A stretch of 64,000 nt of DNA. Source: Piscicola geometra. Its lineage: Eukaryota > Annelida > Clitellata > Hirudinida > Piscicolidae. Below, piece after piece: positions 26,301-37,939 of the stretch (position 1 is the first letter of the stretch; each line of letters begins with the position of its first letter). The position numbers and the translations under genes were made by a program. Where the stretch lies: the NCBI GenBank assembly GCA_943735955.1, contig OX030956.1, positions 9,632,445 through 9,696,444 of the forward strand, written 5' to 3'. The notes below the pieces were generated by a model. That model was not told the DNA's origin, did not search any database, and worked only from the letters and a program-made list of their open reading frames with translations.

Positions 26301-29300
26301 TAACTGAGGCTTCTTTTACTTCTTTTTTACATATTTTTTAAAAAGTTATATGATAGTTCACGATATATATTTTGGCAAACTATCTGAGGCGAGATATATC
26401 GTAAAATGAACAATAATTTAGGCTTCTTTACTTCTTTTACGAATAATTTTTTGAGGAATTACTAATAATTTTACTCAGTAATGTCAAATCTGGTATATAT
26501 TTCGGCAAATTATCTGAGGCGAGATATATCGTAAAATGAACAATAAAGAAGGTTTCTTTACTTCTTTTATGAATACTTTTTTGAGTAATTAATAATAATT
26601 TTATTCATAATGTCAAATCTGTTCACATTAAAATTATTCAAATTGATATTATTATTTATATACAATTACTGAGTCCATCGTAAACCTACAAAATAGATGA
26701 AACCACGTTATTTAACTAAAAAATATTCTAAAAATTCAGAAATATTATGCTAAATTGTTTAATAAAAAGTTTTAGCTTTATATTTTTGGTCAGAACAATA
26801 AAAGTCATCAGCAAAATGTTTTACAAGTAATATTATAGAAGTCAAAAGATCTGCGTGGTTTTTAACTCTCTAAACTAAACTAATATGAAAAAAAAATCTT
26901 ATTAACTTAAAGTATTTTATTTTGCCTGTTAGCAATACCGTTTTATTACCATACAGCTATTTAAACATTGGAAATTTGTTTATGTGTATCGTTAATCTCG
27001 TTTGTATAAATTATGAGTACGATTTCCAAACTAAACCTTAAAAATTAACAGTCAATTTAAATATTATAAAAATTGAGTACGTAAATTATTGATTAATTAC
27101 AAATTTGAAATATAATAACAAATTTACGATTAAAATAAGTGATAATTTAATTGACAAAGCGAAGCGGTAATAAAACAACGTTTTATAAAGACCAAAGATA
27201 ATGTTTATAACATAGACATATATTTTTTTATATAAATTAAACATTTACATATTATGGCATACTTTGAAATTTATTTAATTTTTGTTTTAAAAATAAATAT
27301 AGTTTTTATTTCAGTTTCGTTTTGGAAATAATTATAGTTTTTATTTTCGTTTTCGTTTTGAAAATAAATTTAGTTTTTATTTTCGTTTTTGTGAAACGAT
27401 TATTCAGAATTGTCGTTTTCGTTTTCGTTACGAAAATAACACTGGCAGGCACTAACAGCGTTTAGGAGGTGAATGTAATAGAATTTAATGTGGTCGATGG
27501 CCGTCTTGGAATCGTTTTTGCAGAACATCCAAAATCTTTTATAAAAAATTTAGAATATTTGTAAAAAAATAATAATTAATCGAAAAACAAATATCATGAA
27601 AAACTGTTCAATTTTTTTATAATTTTGGAAACTTACTCATTGAATTATTGAAATATTAAAAAAGAATTGTGAAAACCAATTTCTAATGTATCACTCCTAT
27701 CTAACTTTTCGTAGATCGAGAAGTCAATGATGACAAGAAGCTCAGCGACAAGTTCTTGCTTGACGCTTGTTTCGTTGAAAAGGTCGGTGAGGGTTTCGTT
27801 GCTCGTGGGATCTACTGGGAGCTCTAGATGGGTTTGAATGGTTAAGTTCTATTATGTTTCAACGTTTATAAAATTTAAGTAGCAGCAATCAATATAAATT
27901 AAGTAAAAAAAATGGTATATCAAATAATTGAAAAAACAAAAACTATTTTAAAATAACAAATACTTGAAAAGTTTACAAACCATCGCCCTCGAAATTGAGG
28001 TTTATGTTTAACTTGAGCTTGGATAATTTATACGGCTGTCCGTTTATTAATAAACTTTTTTCTTCTTCCACCCTGTCTCCTAAGGCTTCTTCGTTGTAGT
28101 CAGCAGGCATTACGTTATATTCTTGCTTTTCGTGATAGAAACTTCCCATCTAAAAACGGTTATACAAAAGTTAAATAAAAAATTGCAAAAAATCAAAATA
28201 CATTTTAAGATAACTTTGAAGAAAATGGTTCAAGACCAACGTAAGTTGTAAGCTTGGAGGATGTATTCAAAAATAAAGTGATCGTGAACTCAGCTTTATA
28301 CTCTTCATTTTTGTAGATGGCTGTGTGCTGGAGTAGTATTATACCAAGATTTTTTAAGATATAGGAGGAAGTTGCACAAGATGGAATGATTTTTACACGT
28401 AGCCTCATTGCTCAATTGCATAACCAATAACGTAAATTTAAATTTATCCAGCTAGTATGTTGACTCTTTGTCTAACTATATAAACTTTAAAATTAAAAAA
28501 AAAATAAAATAGAAATATGAGTTTATTCACCTCAAACATGAACACTCAAAAATTTCATCTTGAGCAACTGTATTCCCAAGATGGAACGCTCAGTTGCCTA
28601 AGATGATATCATATTGTATTTCATGAAATTTTTAATTCAAACATTCACTCAATACTAATAACTCCAAAATTTTTTATTTTTCTGGATTATGTATTCTTTT
28701 AATTTTTTCTAAAAAGCGTCATAAAATGTATTTTAAAAACGCTCTAAAAATATTTTTAAAACTTCATTTTTAAAGTGAACTCTGCAGAATAATTTTGCTT
28801 TGGAATAAAATAAATTAAACTCGCTTTACTCAGAGAATTTTTTTATTTCGCACTTCACGTATAGCTTCAACCATTTCGCGTGCAAACCTCTAGTCTACAG
28901 TCTATAGAGACTAGAGGTCAAACCGGGTACCCGATTGACCGGGTACCTACGAGCCTTCCGCAAGAATGAAAATTAAAATTAATTTCTTGATGGAAAAAGT
29001 CGGGAACTTGGAATATGTTTTCGGAACCGGAACGGAAATCAACATTCAAATCGGGAACGGAGAAAAACGAGAACTGGAATCAACTTTTAAATCGGGAACG
29101 GAAAAAAAGGAAATAATAGTTATTGGGTTTCATCCTAAGGGACCTCATCCTTGGAGACTCCATCCTGGAAACCTCATCCTGTGAAGATTTCATTCTGTGG
29201 AGACTTCATCTTGTGTATATTTAACTGAGAAACTTTTAATATCAATCAATTAAATGTTTATTAAAATTATTATTATAGCTACTTAAAGTATTTCTTGAAA

Positions 29301-32300
29301 TGTAAAAATTATTTTTATTTATTCAAATTATCATTTCAGTTTTCAACATAATTTTATTTTTAAATTTAATTATCATTTCAACAATCAAAATTATTATTTC
29401 ATTTTTTTTCATATTCTTTGTTCAGCATTTACCTTTTGAACACGTGTCTCGCAGTGTTATTTTCGTAACGAAAGCGAAAATTCTGAATAATCGTTCCATG
29501 AAAACAGAAATAAAAACTAAATTTATTTTCAAAACGAAAGCGAAAATAAAAACTATAATTATTTTCACAACGAAACTGAAATAAATTTTTATGATATGAA
29601 ATAATATGCAAATGAATAATTTATATATAAAACATATATGTCTATGTTATAAACATTATCTTTGGGCTTTATGACAGTAGCGCCATTTATAAAACGTTAT
29701 TTTATTACCGCTTCGCTTTTTCAATTAGATTATCACTTATTTAAATCGTAAATTTGTTATTATATTCTAAATTGTTATTATATTCCAAATTTGTTATTAT
29801 ATTCCAAATTTGTTATTATATTCCAAATTTGTTATTATATTCCAAATTTGTTATTATATTCCAAATTTGTTATTACTCAGTAATTTACGTAATCAATTCT
29901 TATAATATTTTAATTGAATGTTAATTTTTTCAACTCATTTGTTGTTAATATACTGTTAATTTTTTCAACTCATTTGTTGTTAATATATTGTTAAATTTTT
30001 CCTCTCATTTGTTGTTAACATACTGTTAATTTTTTCAACTCATTTGTTGTAAATATATTGATAATTTTTTCAACTCATTTGCTGTTAATATACTGTTCTA
30101 TTTTACTGATTCATTTTATGATCAATTTATTTTTTTAGATATACAAAAAGGGTGTTTAAAGTGGTAAATTAATATTTTTTAAACTATAATAAATATAAAA
30201 ACTATAATTATTTTCAAAACTGAAACGGAAATGAAAACTTTAATTATTTTCAAAACGAAAACGAAAACAAAAACTATAATTAATTAAAAAACGAAACTGA
30301 TATAAAAACTATAATTATTTTATGAAACGAAAATAAAAATGCTATAGTATATAGACTGTATAGAATACAGTAGTTTCTTTGATTTAAGAAAGTTAAAAAT
30401 AGTTCGGAATGCTGATTAAATTTAATGATTAAATGAATTTGAAAACTGAAATGATAATTTAATAAATAATAAACAAATAAATTTAAAAAACTAATAAATA
30501 ATAAACAAATAAATTTAAAAAACTAATAAATAATAACCAAATAAATTTTAAATTTAACGAAATAGTTTAAGTAGCTATATAAATAATTTTATTGAACATT
30601 TTATTGATTAATATACAAATTTCCCAACCAAATGCCTACAAGATGAGTTTTCCACAAGATGAGTTCTCCTTCGATGAGGTCTCTTAGGATGAGGTCCCCT
30701 AGGATGAAGTCTCCATAAATCTATTTACCAATTATTCTTCAGCAAACTTCCAAGTATGGAAATCTCTATTTCATCGATACTCAGTATTTAAATAAGTATT
30801 AAATGCAATAGAAAAGTTTAACGAAGCCACCATTGCATTGTCAATGTCAAAATCTCCAACATTACATTTGAAGGTGTTATGACGAGTCTAAACGTTAGGG
30901 AGATTAGAACAAATGGGTGATGATGAAAACTTTCAGATGAAATCGAACTGGTCAATTATAATATTTTTATTTAATAAATTAATACTTTAAATTTGAATGT
31001 TTAATTTCCAGTTGATTGCTCAGTTAATCATTTCGCTAAAAAAGAAAAGATGTCCATTGATCTTATTCATATGACATAATGTCTTTTGCATCTCCAGTAT
31101 AAAAGAGATAGGGATAGGAAAAGTAATAAATACCAAGACATTTATAAGAAAAAATGTACTTCCATTTTGTACAGCCAAACCAAGTTGCAGTGCCGTTGAA
31201 AAAAACAAATGATGGTTATTTAGACCTATTATGTTAGTTTTTATAACGTAAAAATTAGAATACAATTTTTATACTATCAAATTATATGAATTATTTTATT
31301 GTTGCAGTTGTGGAAAATAGGAATGTTATCAAAAAACATATTTCTAACATTATTAAGGAATAAATAATAATGAACGAGGAAGAAAATTTAGTAGAGGATT
31401 AATTGTACAAATATTCCCAATTACGTCCCCTCAAAATTGTAGATTATAAAGATGATTGATTTTATTGGAGTGAAATCAACAATTTTCCAAGAAGAAACCA
31501 ACATTTTTTTTAGTATACATGCAATATCTATTTCCTGTGAACGTAATTTTTTGCCGGAAACGGGAATGAAAATGAATTTCGGGACGGGAAAAATTGGGAA
31601 CCGAAAATAAGTTTTTGGGACGGGAACGGAAATCAACATTCAAAATCGTTAGGATTAGCAAGTTTGGGACAAGTGAAAACGGCAGCGAAAATGAATAAAA
31701 TGAATAAAAAAACAAAAAGTTTCGGGAACGGGTCAGAACGGGAATCGAGTTGTGGGAACGGGACGGGACGGGAATCAAAATTCTGATGGTTCATTGGGAA
31801 CGGGACGGGACGGAAATAAAATTTCGAGAACGGGGCGGGACCAGGATTGAGAAATCGTCCATGTCCGATATCTACTTCAGACCCAAGATCATCTAATTTA
31901 AAAGCTACAACTCTTGAAGGTTTAACCCGTGTGAAAAACAATCAATCAATCAATCAAATAAATTTCTATAGCGCTATTCATCAAATTCAAGAGCGCTAAA
32001 GCAATAAAGGCTTGATTGAATTACTTAAAAACAATGACTAACTTCAATACTTTCATTTCAATAAATATTTGAAATTTAAATCGTGTTTTTTTATTTGTAA
32101 AAAAATATTCTCCGAAATTCAAATATTAAGTTTTAAGAAATGTCATGATTAGCAAGTTTTGTACCGGTGAACACGGCAGCGAAAATGAATAGGAAAAAAT
32201 GTTTTTTTTTGCGAATGGGCTGGGATTGGGTCAAAAATTTTCGAAAACAGGTCAGGACCGGGAATTGATTTGCAAGAACGGGACAGGAATCAATATTTTG

Positions 32301-33128
32301 ATAGCCCATCAGGAACGGGACGGGAAAAATAGTTTAGGAAACGGGAAGGGACCGGTAATGAAAAATAATTATATTGTCGATTATACTTTATATAGTCTAT
32401 ATAGATTCATCATCTCCCGAGATGGACGAATGCCAGAGACAGATTCATCAATGTTTACAATTTCTTCCTACGTTCAATCTCAGGCAACTGTTGATGTTTC
32501 ATCTTAGGCAACTATACCCATGCTACACATCCATGATTACAACAGGCTAATTACTCCATCATTAACTATACTAATTGCACATAATGAAACTGTAGTGCAT
32601 CATCTAATTAATAATAAAATAAAAATTATATTTTTTCGGATTTTGATGAAAAAACCGCAAAACGTTATCTCCCAACTTTCTAACTATTCTTCTAGAAATC
32701 AGTTTTTAAATTACTATAATTGAACGAGACGACTTTCAGAAACGAAGCCAACATATAAATGTGGTTAGAAAACGAATGCATGAATAAAAAATATTTTAAA
32801 AACTTTATATATCGCATAACTGTAAATAAGCTCGTTCCATCTTAGGGAACGGGTTCATCTTGAGAAATCTCCCCCTATTCGGTATAATTAAATAAATAAT
32901 TCATCAAATTGATATTAAAATGTGGAGTGAAACACATGAATGATTTAACCTCATGTTCATCGCCGGGGCGTGTCACCATTTCATGATTGCGGTCTTCTGA
33001 AATCACTTCAGCAATTTCTATTTCCTCTCTACCTTTTTTCAGTTCGAGTTGCAGCGTGAACTTGTCACTGATTGGAATCTCCAGAGTCACCGTTTTTGGC
33101 AAAATAACATTTTTCTCTTTTTTTGCCC
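17313..33128 (-). CDS. Secreted ADAM/ADAMTS-type zinc metalloprotease without thrombospondin repeats
   Basis: M12B extracellular protease. Exons, 5' to 3': 32950-33128, ~28215-28327, 27981-28149, 27706-27823 (prodomain into protease), 27457-27535, 25632-25709, 22508-22671, 22239-22367, 21953-22111, 19233-19380, 18852-19023, 18572-18710, 18305-18423, 17603-17702, 17313-17413 (stop TAA). The catalytic motif HELGHNMGSDHD is split by a phase-2 intron; the Met-turn is PYIMTPSVL and FSPCSIEEF follows. Next come a disintegrin-like segment (CLLNKPSHL, MPGQKYSLMEQCDM) and DGTSCANRKWC. Four Cys-rich modules close the protein, each ending C-x8-CC-x2-C (for example CPYGDRFGDC...CCKTC), resembling PLAC/ShK modules. 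MIG-17-like proteins share the lack of TSP1. The start codon and signal peptide were not found. The 3' boundary of the second exon is uncertain because phase fits poorly. Exon 18572-18710 carries a 1-nt frameshift. Confidence 0.85.
17528..17575 (+). repeat. L2-type LINE 3' tail relic
   Basis: Contains AAGCGCTATATAAATACTC and TTGATTGG repeats, the tail seen at 5720-5770 and 31944-31999. Only the tail remains, inside the last intron of the protease gene. Confidence 0.5.
17757..18107. mobile_element. hAT-3 short non-autonomous copy in protease intron
   Basis: About 350 bp with ends TAGAGCTGTGC and GAACAGCTCTA. Subterminal CGTTAATCAATTAACG motifs are shared with copies at 20862 and 52015. Lies in the intron between the exons at 18305-18423 and 17603-17702. 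Confidence 0.75.
19509..20636 (+). mobile_element. E1 copy, decayed left end
   Basis: Right end GTGCCACCTCCCCCTA is intact, and the interior is collinear with the E1 at 8574. The left end is degenerate. The middle (19915-20080) is a stack of ~30-bp repeats of ACTATAGAAAGTATATATTT. Located in the protease intron between 21953-22111 and 19233-19380. Confidence 0.7.
20862..21770 (+). mobile_element. hAT-3 longer copy with transposase debris
   Basis: Left end TAGAGCTGTGCTTTAATC. The interior frame near 21097-21378 has GENYVTCSFVLLAICHF, which is also found on the minus strand near 51540. Transposase-like text runs on to about 21600. The right end is truncated. Immediately downstream (21780-21885) lies a TTTCGG-rich repeat. 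Confidence 0.65.
23200..24292 (+). mobile_element. E1 copy in protease intron
   Basis: Ends TAGAGGGAGGTTGCTCA and TTGTGCATTTCCCTCTA. Internal TATAGTCTATATAG palindromes lie at 23600-23720. Sits in the intron between the exons at 25632-25709 and 22508-22671. Confidence 0.75.
24535..24701 (+). pseudogene. hAT transposase C-terminal remnant
   Basis: Reads DAERAFFKLRLIKIHLRTT, then CRLQRLFEISVN and a stop. This matches the E-R-x-F-S-K-L-K-L-I-K block of ZMYM1-like hAT transposases. Upstream sequence (24300-24534) is related but out of frame. Confidence 0.72.
24850..25471 (-). pseudogene. RTE-type LINE reverse transcriptase fragment
   Basis: The frame from 25471 includes CVKQGCVFAPTLFGIFFAVM, then DMLFADDAALVTHSEAELQ (the F-A-D-D catalytic box) and FIYLGSTITDD. 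An in-frame stop appears after SPRV; similarity resumes with MAAVYKACVLSSL to about 24850. Truncated at both ends. Lies on the same strand as the protease gene, in its intron. Confidence 0.88.
25847..27444. mobile_element. CAGTGTTATTTTCGT-ended hAT-like element
   Basis: Inverted ends CAGTGTTATTTTCGT and ACGAAAATAACACTG, flanked by imperfect 8-bp repeats (GCTGGTAC at 25839, GCAGGCAC at 27445; 6 of 8 match). Subterminal ATAGTTTTTATTTCAGTTTC repeats at both ends. The centre has three ~125-bp tandem units (about 26240-26620). Its right end is only 12 bp from the donor of exon 27457-27535. Confidence 0.8.
29131..30716. mobile_element. Foldback-like element with tandem CATCCT terminal repeats
   Basis: The left end has six ~15-16-bp units (CATCCTAAGGGACCT, CATCCTTGGAGACT...). 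The right end has the reverse complement (AGGATGAGGTCCCC, AGGATGAAGTCTCC). Inside it a CAGTGTTATTTTCGT element (29452 to about 30341) contains a 19-bp tandem repeat (AAATTTGTTATTATATTCC) at about 29755-29875 and ~35-bp repeats at 29926-30100. Confidence 0.65.
31552..31873. mobile_element. Short hAT-1 internal-deletion derivative
   Basis: Fuses a ~90-bp hAT-1 5' end (GGAAACGGGAATGAAAATG) to a ~230-bp 3' end (ending CATGTCCGATATCTA). It is inserted in the transposase remnant of the surrounding hAT-1. Confidence 0.6.
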
Positions 33129-33569
33129 CTGAAGTCAGATATTTAAAAGTTGTATTGTTTGTGACTAATCAATGTTGTATATACTTCTTTCTCTGAAGAC
33201 TTTTAATCACTTCGAAAAAATATTTTCATCTTTTTGTACAATCCCGCTAAAAATTTTAACTTAAGCATATTTTAATGAATTTAAAAAAATGCTTGTTACA
33301 CACTTTTTCCAACTGCACGGACAAACAGAAAAACAGCTATTATATATGAAAAACAATAAATCTTATAAAAATTCATTCTTTTTTTAATATATAATATTTG
33401 AAAAAATGTTTAAAATATCGTGAAATTTGAATTACAAACTTTCCTTTTATTTAAATCCCACCACAATTTGACAAACTCACATCGATTTTTCAGTGGATCA
33501 GACAAACCTTTTGAAATCCATTAATATCAATTTTCAGCTTCTTTTTCAAATTACCACTTCTTTTTATTA
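33129..33569 (-). other. 5' flank of the visible protease exons, possible orphan exon
   Basis: On the minus strand a 52-codon frame (33410-33567) is cut at its 5' end by the boundary of element Z at 33570. It contains NLKKKLKIDINGFQK before a GTTTGT. That could be a prodomain or signal-side exon of the protease, but its phase does not fit the next exon, so this is a weak call. Confidence 0.25.
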
Positions 33570-33889
33570 GGGATGCAGTCGATTCACCCCATAACCGATT
33601 CACCCCATAACCGATTCACCCCATAACCGATTCACCTCTTAACCGATTTACTCCTCAACCAATTCACCCCTTTAAATAGTTTAAAACGGACTTTATTTTT
33701 TATAGGTATTTTCTAAAATAAAATAATAAATTATTCTATTTTAAATAATGAAAAATATAAAAAACTATAATTTTTTCAAATAAATGAAAAACTATGAAAA
33801 AATTATAAAATGAATAAATAAATTTATTTAAAAAGATAAAATAAATGGAAAATTATTTTTTTAAATTATAAATATATCTAAAAAATATA

Positions 33890-35185
33890 TATAAGATTAT
33901 AAAATATTAAAAAAATTATAAAATATTTAAAAAATTATAAAATATTTAAAAAATTATAAAATATTAAAAAAATTATAAATATTAAAAAAATTATAAAATA
34001 TTAAAAAAATTATAAAATATTTAAAAAATTATAAAATATTTAAAAAATTATAAATATTAAAAAAATTATAAAATATTAAAAAAATTATAAAATATTAAAA
34101 AAATTAAAAAATATTTAAAAAATAATAAAATATTTAAAAAATTATAAAATAAATAGATAATTATGAAATAAATAGATAATTATAGAATAAATTAAAAATT
34201 AAAAAATATTCAAAAAATTATAAAATAAATAGATAATTATAGAATAAATTAAAAATTAAAAAATATTCAAAAAATTATAAAATAAATAGATAATTATAAA
34301 ATAAATAAATAATTATAGAATAAATAGAAAATTATAAAATATTTAAAAAAATTATAAAATAAATAGATAATTATAAAATAAATAGATAATTATAGAATAA
34401 AAAGAAAATTATAAAATAAATAGAAAATTATGAAATAAATAGATAATTATAAAATAAATAGTTAATTATAGAATAAATAGATAATTATAAAATAAATAGA
34501 TAATTATAAAATAAATAGATAATTATAAAATAAATAGATAATTATAACATAAATAGATAATTATAAAATAAATAGATAATTATAAAATAAATAGATAATT
34601 ATAAAATAAATAGATAATTATAAAATAAATAGATAATTATAGAATAAATAGATAATTATAAAAAAAATAGATAATTATAAAATGAATAGATAATTATAAA
34701 ATAAATAGATGATTATAAAATAAATAGATAATTATAAATTAAATAGATAATTATAAAATAAACAGATAATTATAAAATAAATAAATAATTATAAAATAAA
34801 TAGATAATTATAAAATAAATAGATAATTATAAAATAAATAGATAATTATAAAATAAATAGATAATTATAAAATAAATAGATAATTATAAAATAAATAGAT
34901 AATTATAAAATAAATAGATAATTATAAAATAAATAGATAATTATAAAATAAATAGATAATTATAAAATAAATAGATAATTATAAAATAAATAGATAATTA
35001 TAAAATAAATAGATAATTATAAAATAAATAGATAATTATAAAATAAATAGATAATTATAAAATAAATAGATAATTATAAAATAAATAGATAATTATAAAA
35101 TAAATAGATAATTATAAAATAAATAGATAATTATAAAATAAATAGATAATTATAAAATAAATAGATAATTATAAAATAAGTAAAA
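33890..35185. repeat. AT-rich minisatellites inside Z
   Basis: 33890-34140: units of AAAATTATAAAATATTT (~17 bp). 34140-35185: highly uniform 18-bp AAATAAATAGATAATTAT, about 55 copies. Confidence 0.95.
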
Positions 35186-36254
35186 AATGAATTGGTTTTT
35201 AAGAGAAAAAATATTATTGTGTTTTTTGTCAAATAAATAATTATTTCGGAGTTATTTTCAATTTATGATTCATGGAAAGAATTGAAGCCAGATTAGCCTA
35301 TTAACGAAATCTCCATTAATGTCAGATGTGTATATTCGTTGTTTACTTTCAATATGCTAGTGTACTTTTAACGGAAATTTTATTTTTTCGACAAAAAAAC
35401 AAGATTTTCGAGGGAAACGGACAAAAAGCCTCTCGGAGAAAAAGCCTTTGGATAAAATACCTTCTACAAAAAGCCTCCCGGAGAAAAAACCTCCTGGAGA
35501 AAAAGTCTCTCGGAGAAAAAGTCTCCTTGTTAATATTTTAGTATAAATAAAACGGACTTTTTATATAAAAAACGGATTTTTTAGATTCGTTTCACAATTT
35601 TAAATAAATAAATAAAACGGATTTTTTATATAAAAAACGGATTTTTTTATTGATTCGTTTCACAATTTTAAATAAATACAACGGACTTTTTATATAAAAA
35701 ACGGATTTTTTATAGATTCTTATCACAATTTTAAATAAATAAAACGGGCTATATTTTTTTAATTACATCTTAAAAACGAACTTTAAATTTCAAATTTAAT
35801 AAATTATTAAATACAATACGAATTATTTAACACAATATAAATTTTATTGATTGATTGTGAATGTCATCAACCTTATATACCTTTTCGTATTCGTTGTCTT
35901 GGTGACTAAAAATTAGTATGTAAATTCAACTCATTTTTTATTTGAATACTTGATTAGAATATATTTTTCTAAGGTTTTTCAAACAATATAAATATCAAGA
36001 TAATGCTTTCTATTTTTTATTGATTTAGAAAGATAGTAACAAATAACAAACGTTTCAAACGTTTTAAAAACAATTAAAACATAAATGGGTTGCTGATAGG
36101 GTGGCGAGTGCATGACCACGTGATGAAGATGATGAAGATAATGATGCACACTGTCATTTCTATGTAAATCATCGTTTATAGCGATGATGAAGATGATGTT
36201 GTTTGTCATAGGTTGATCATAGGTTTCTGTTGATAATGTAAGTTTGTAGTATAA

Positions 36255-36740
<486 letters not shown>

Positions 36741-37391
36741 ATAGTAGTACTTAAACAAAAGTTAATTGGAATTTTAATAATATAAAAATTAAAATAACTG
36801 ACAACAAATTTAATAAAGTACATACCTTTTACTGTGTTCTTGCAATAATAACACAATGCCCCACAGCCCTCAATGCTTCAATCACGGTTTTTGTTCCATC
36901 CCTTAAATTTTCACAAATACTTTTCCGTCTTGACTGCGACTGAACAGTATTTAATTTTATTCTTCTTGCCGGTGGATCCCCTCTTTCTATTTGTTCCAAT
37001 TTTGCCTTGTTAATAGCTCCATCATTTTGAAAGGCTTTTATTAACGTCCACAGTGAGGGATTCTGATGGCCTATCAAATTATAAAAACTGTTATTCCATC
37101 CCTCACATGCATTGTTTGTTCTGGCAGTATCGTTTATTGTTTGATGATGAACATTCCACAATGCAGGTGGGTAAAGTGGTGGACGACGTCTTAAAATAAT
37201 CGTATGGTTTTCTCCGGCATCACTTACAAATAGCCCTCTACCATAGTAAGTGTCAAAATAAAGGAATAGATCATCTAATCTAGGACTATTTTCCGGTATG
37301 TTATTTTGAAGGTATTCCAGTCCTTCTGATATGTCTCTTAGTCTCAGAAATGCGAGACCATCTAACATGCCTGCAAAATGTCTAACTGCCT

Positions 37392-37512
37392 GAATGTAGG
37401 ATAAAAAGCCTCTCGGAGAAAAAGCCTTCGGATAAAATACCTTCTACAAAAAGCCTCCCGGAGAAAAAACCTCCTGGAGAAAAAGTCTCTCGGAGAAAAA
37501 GTCTCCTTGTTA
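37392..37512 (+). repeat. Tandem-unit terminal inverted repeat of X (left)
   Basis: Seven 14-16-bp units of CTCTCGGAGAAAAAGC type. Homologous arrays at 35412-35530 (Y left), 46036-46154 (X right) and 49675-49790 (Y right). Each is followed inward by AAAACGGACTTTTTATATA repeats. Confidence 0.9.
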
Positions 37513-37734
37513 ATATTTTAGTATGAATAAAACGGACTTTTTATATAAAAAACGGATTTTTTTATAGATTTGTTTCACAATTTTAAATAAATAAAACGGA
37601 CTTTTTATATAAAAAACGGATTTTTTTATAGATTCTTTTCACAATTTTAAATAAATAAAACGGACTAAATTTTTTAAATTACATAATTGAAACGAACTTA
37701 AATTTATCAAATACAATACAAATTATTAAATACA

Positions 37735-37935
37735 ATATAAATTATTAAATACAATATAAATTATTAAATACAATATAAATTATTAAATACAATATAAATT
37801 ATTAAATACAATATAAATTATTAAATACAATATAAATTATTAAATACAATATAAATTATTAAATACAATATAAATTATTAAATACAATATAAATTATTAA
37901 ATACAATATAAATTATTAAATAAAATATAAATTAT
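37735..37935. repeat. 19-bp satellite of X, part 1
   Basis: Units of ATTAAATACAATATAAATT. The array continues at 40655 beyond the inserted LINE. Confidence 0.96.
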
Positions 37936-37939
37936 TAAA

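Larger units (their letters stand above)
28912..32365 (+). mobile_element. hAT-1 copy inside E1, itself multiply interrupted
   Basis: Begins TAGAGGTCAAACCGGGTACC and continues to about 32365 with GGGAACGGGA-type subterminal repeats. It carries three insertions: a tandem-repeat-ended element (29131-30716), a short internal-deletion hAT-1 derivative (about 31552-31873) and a LINE tail (31944-31999). Transposase C-terminal debris is recognisable on either side of 31552-31873. Confidence 0.72.
28362..32876 (-). mobile_element. E1 copy split by a hAT-1 insertion
   Basis: Minus-strand E1. The left end (CTCCCCCTA at 32868-32876) and its interior reach down to about 32371, and the right end occupies 28362-28911 (TAGGAGGAAGTTGCACAAG). 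The middle is replaced by a hAT-1. It fills nearly the whole protease intron between the exons at 32950-33128 and ~28215-28327. Confidence 0.75.

Noticed and set aside
37383..37391. 10-bp instead of 9-bp target duplication for X
   Set aside because: A flanking C makes CTAACTGCCT possible, but the 9-bp reading makes X's end GGGGAACGG match Y's GGGAAACGG and agrees with Y's 9-bp duplication.
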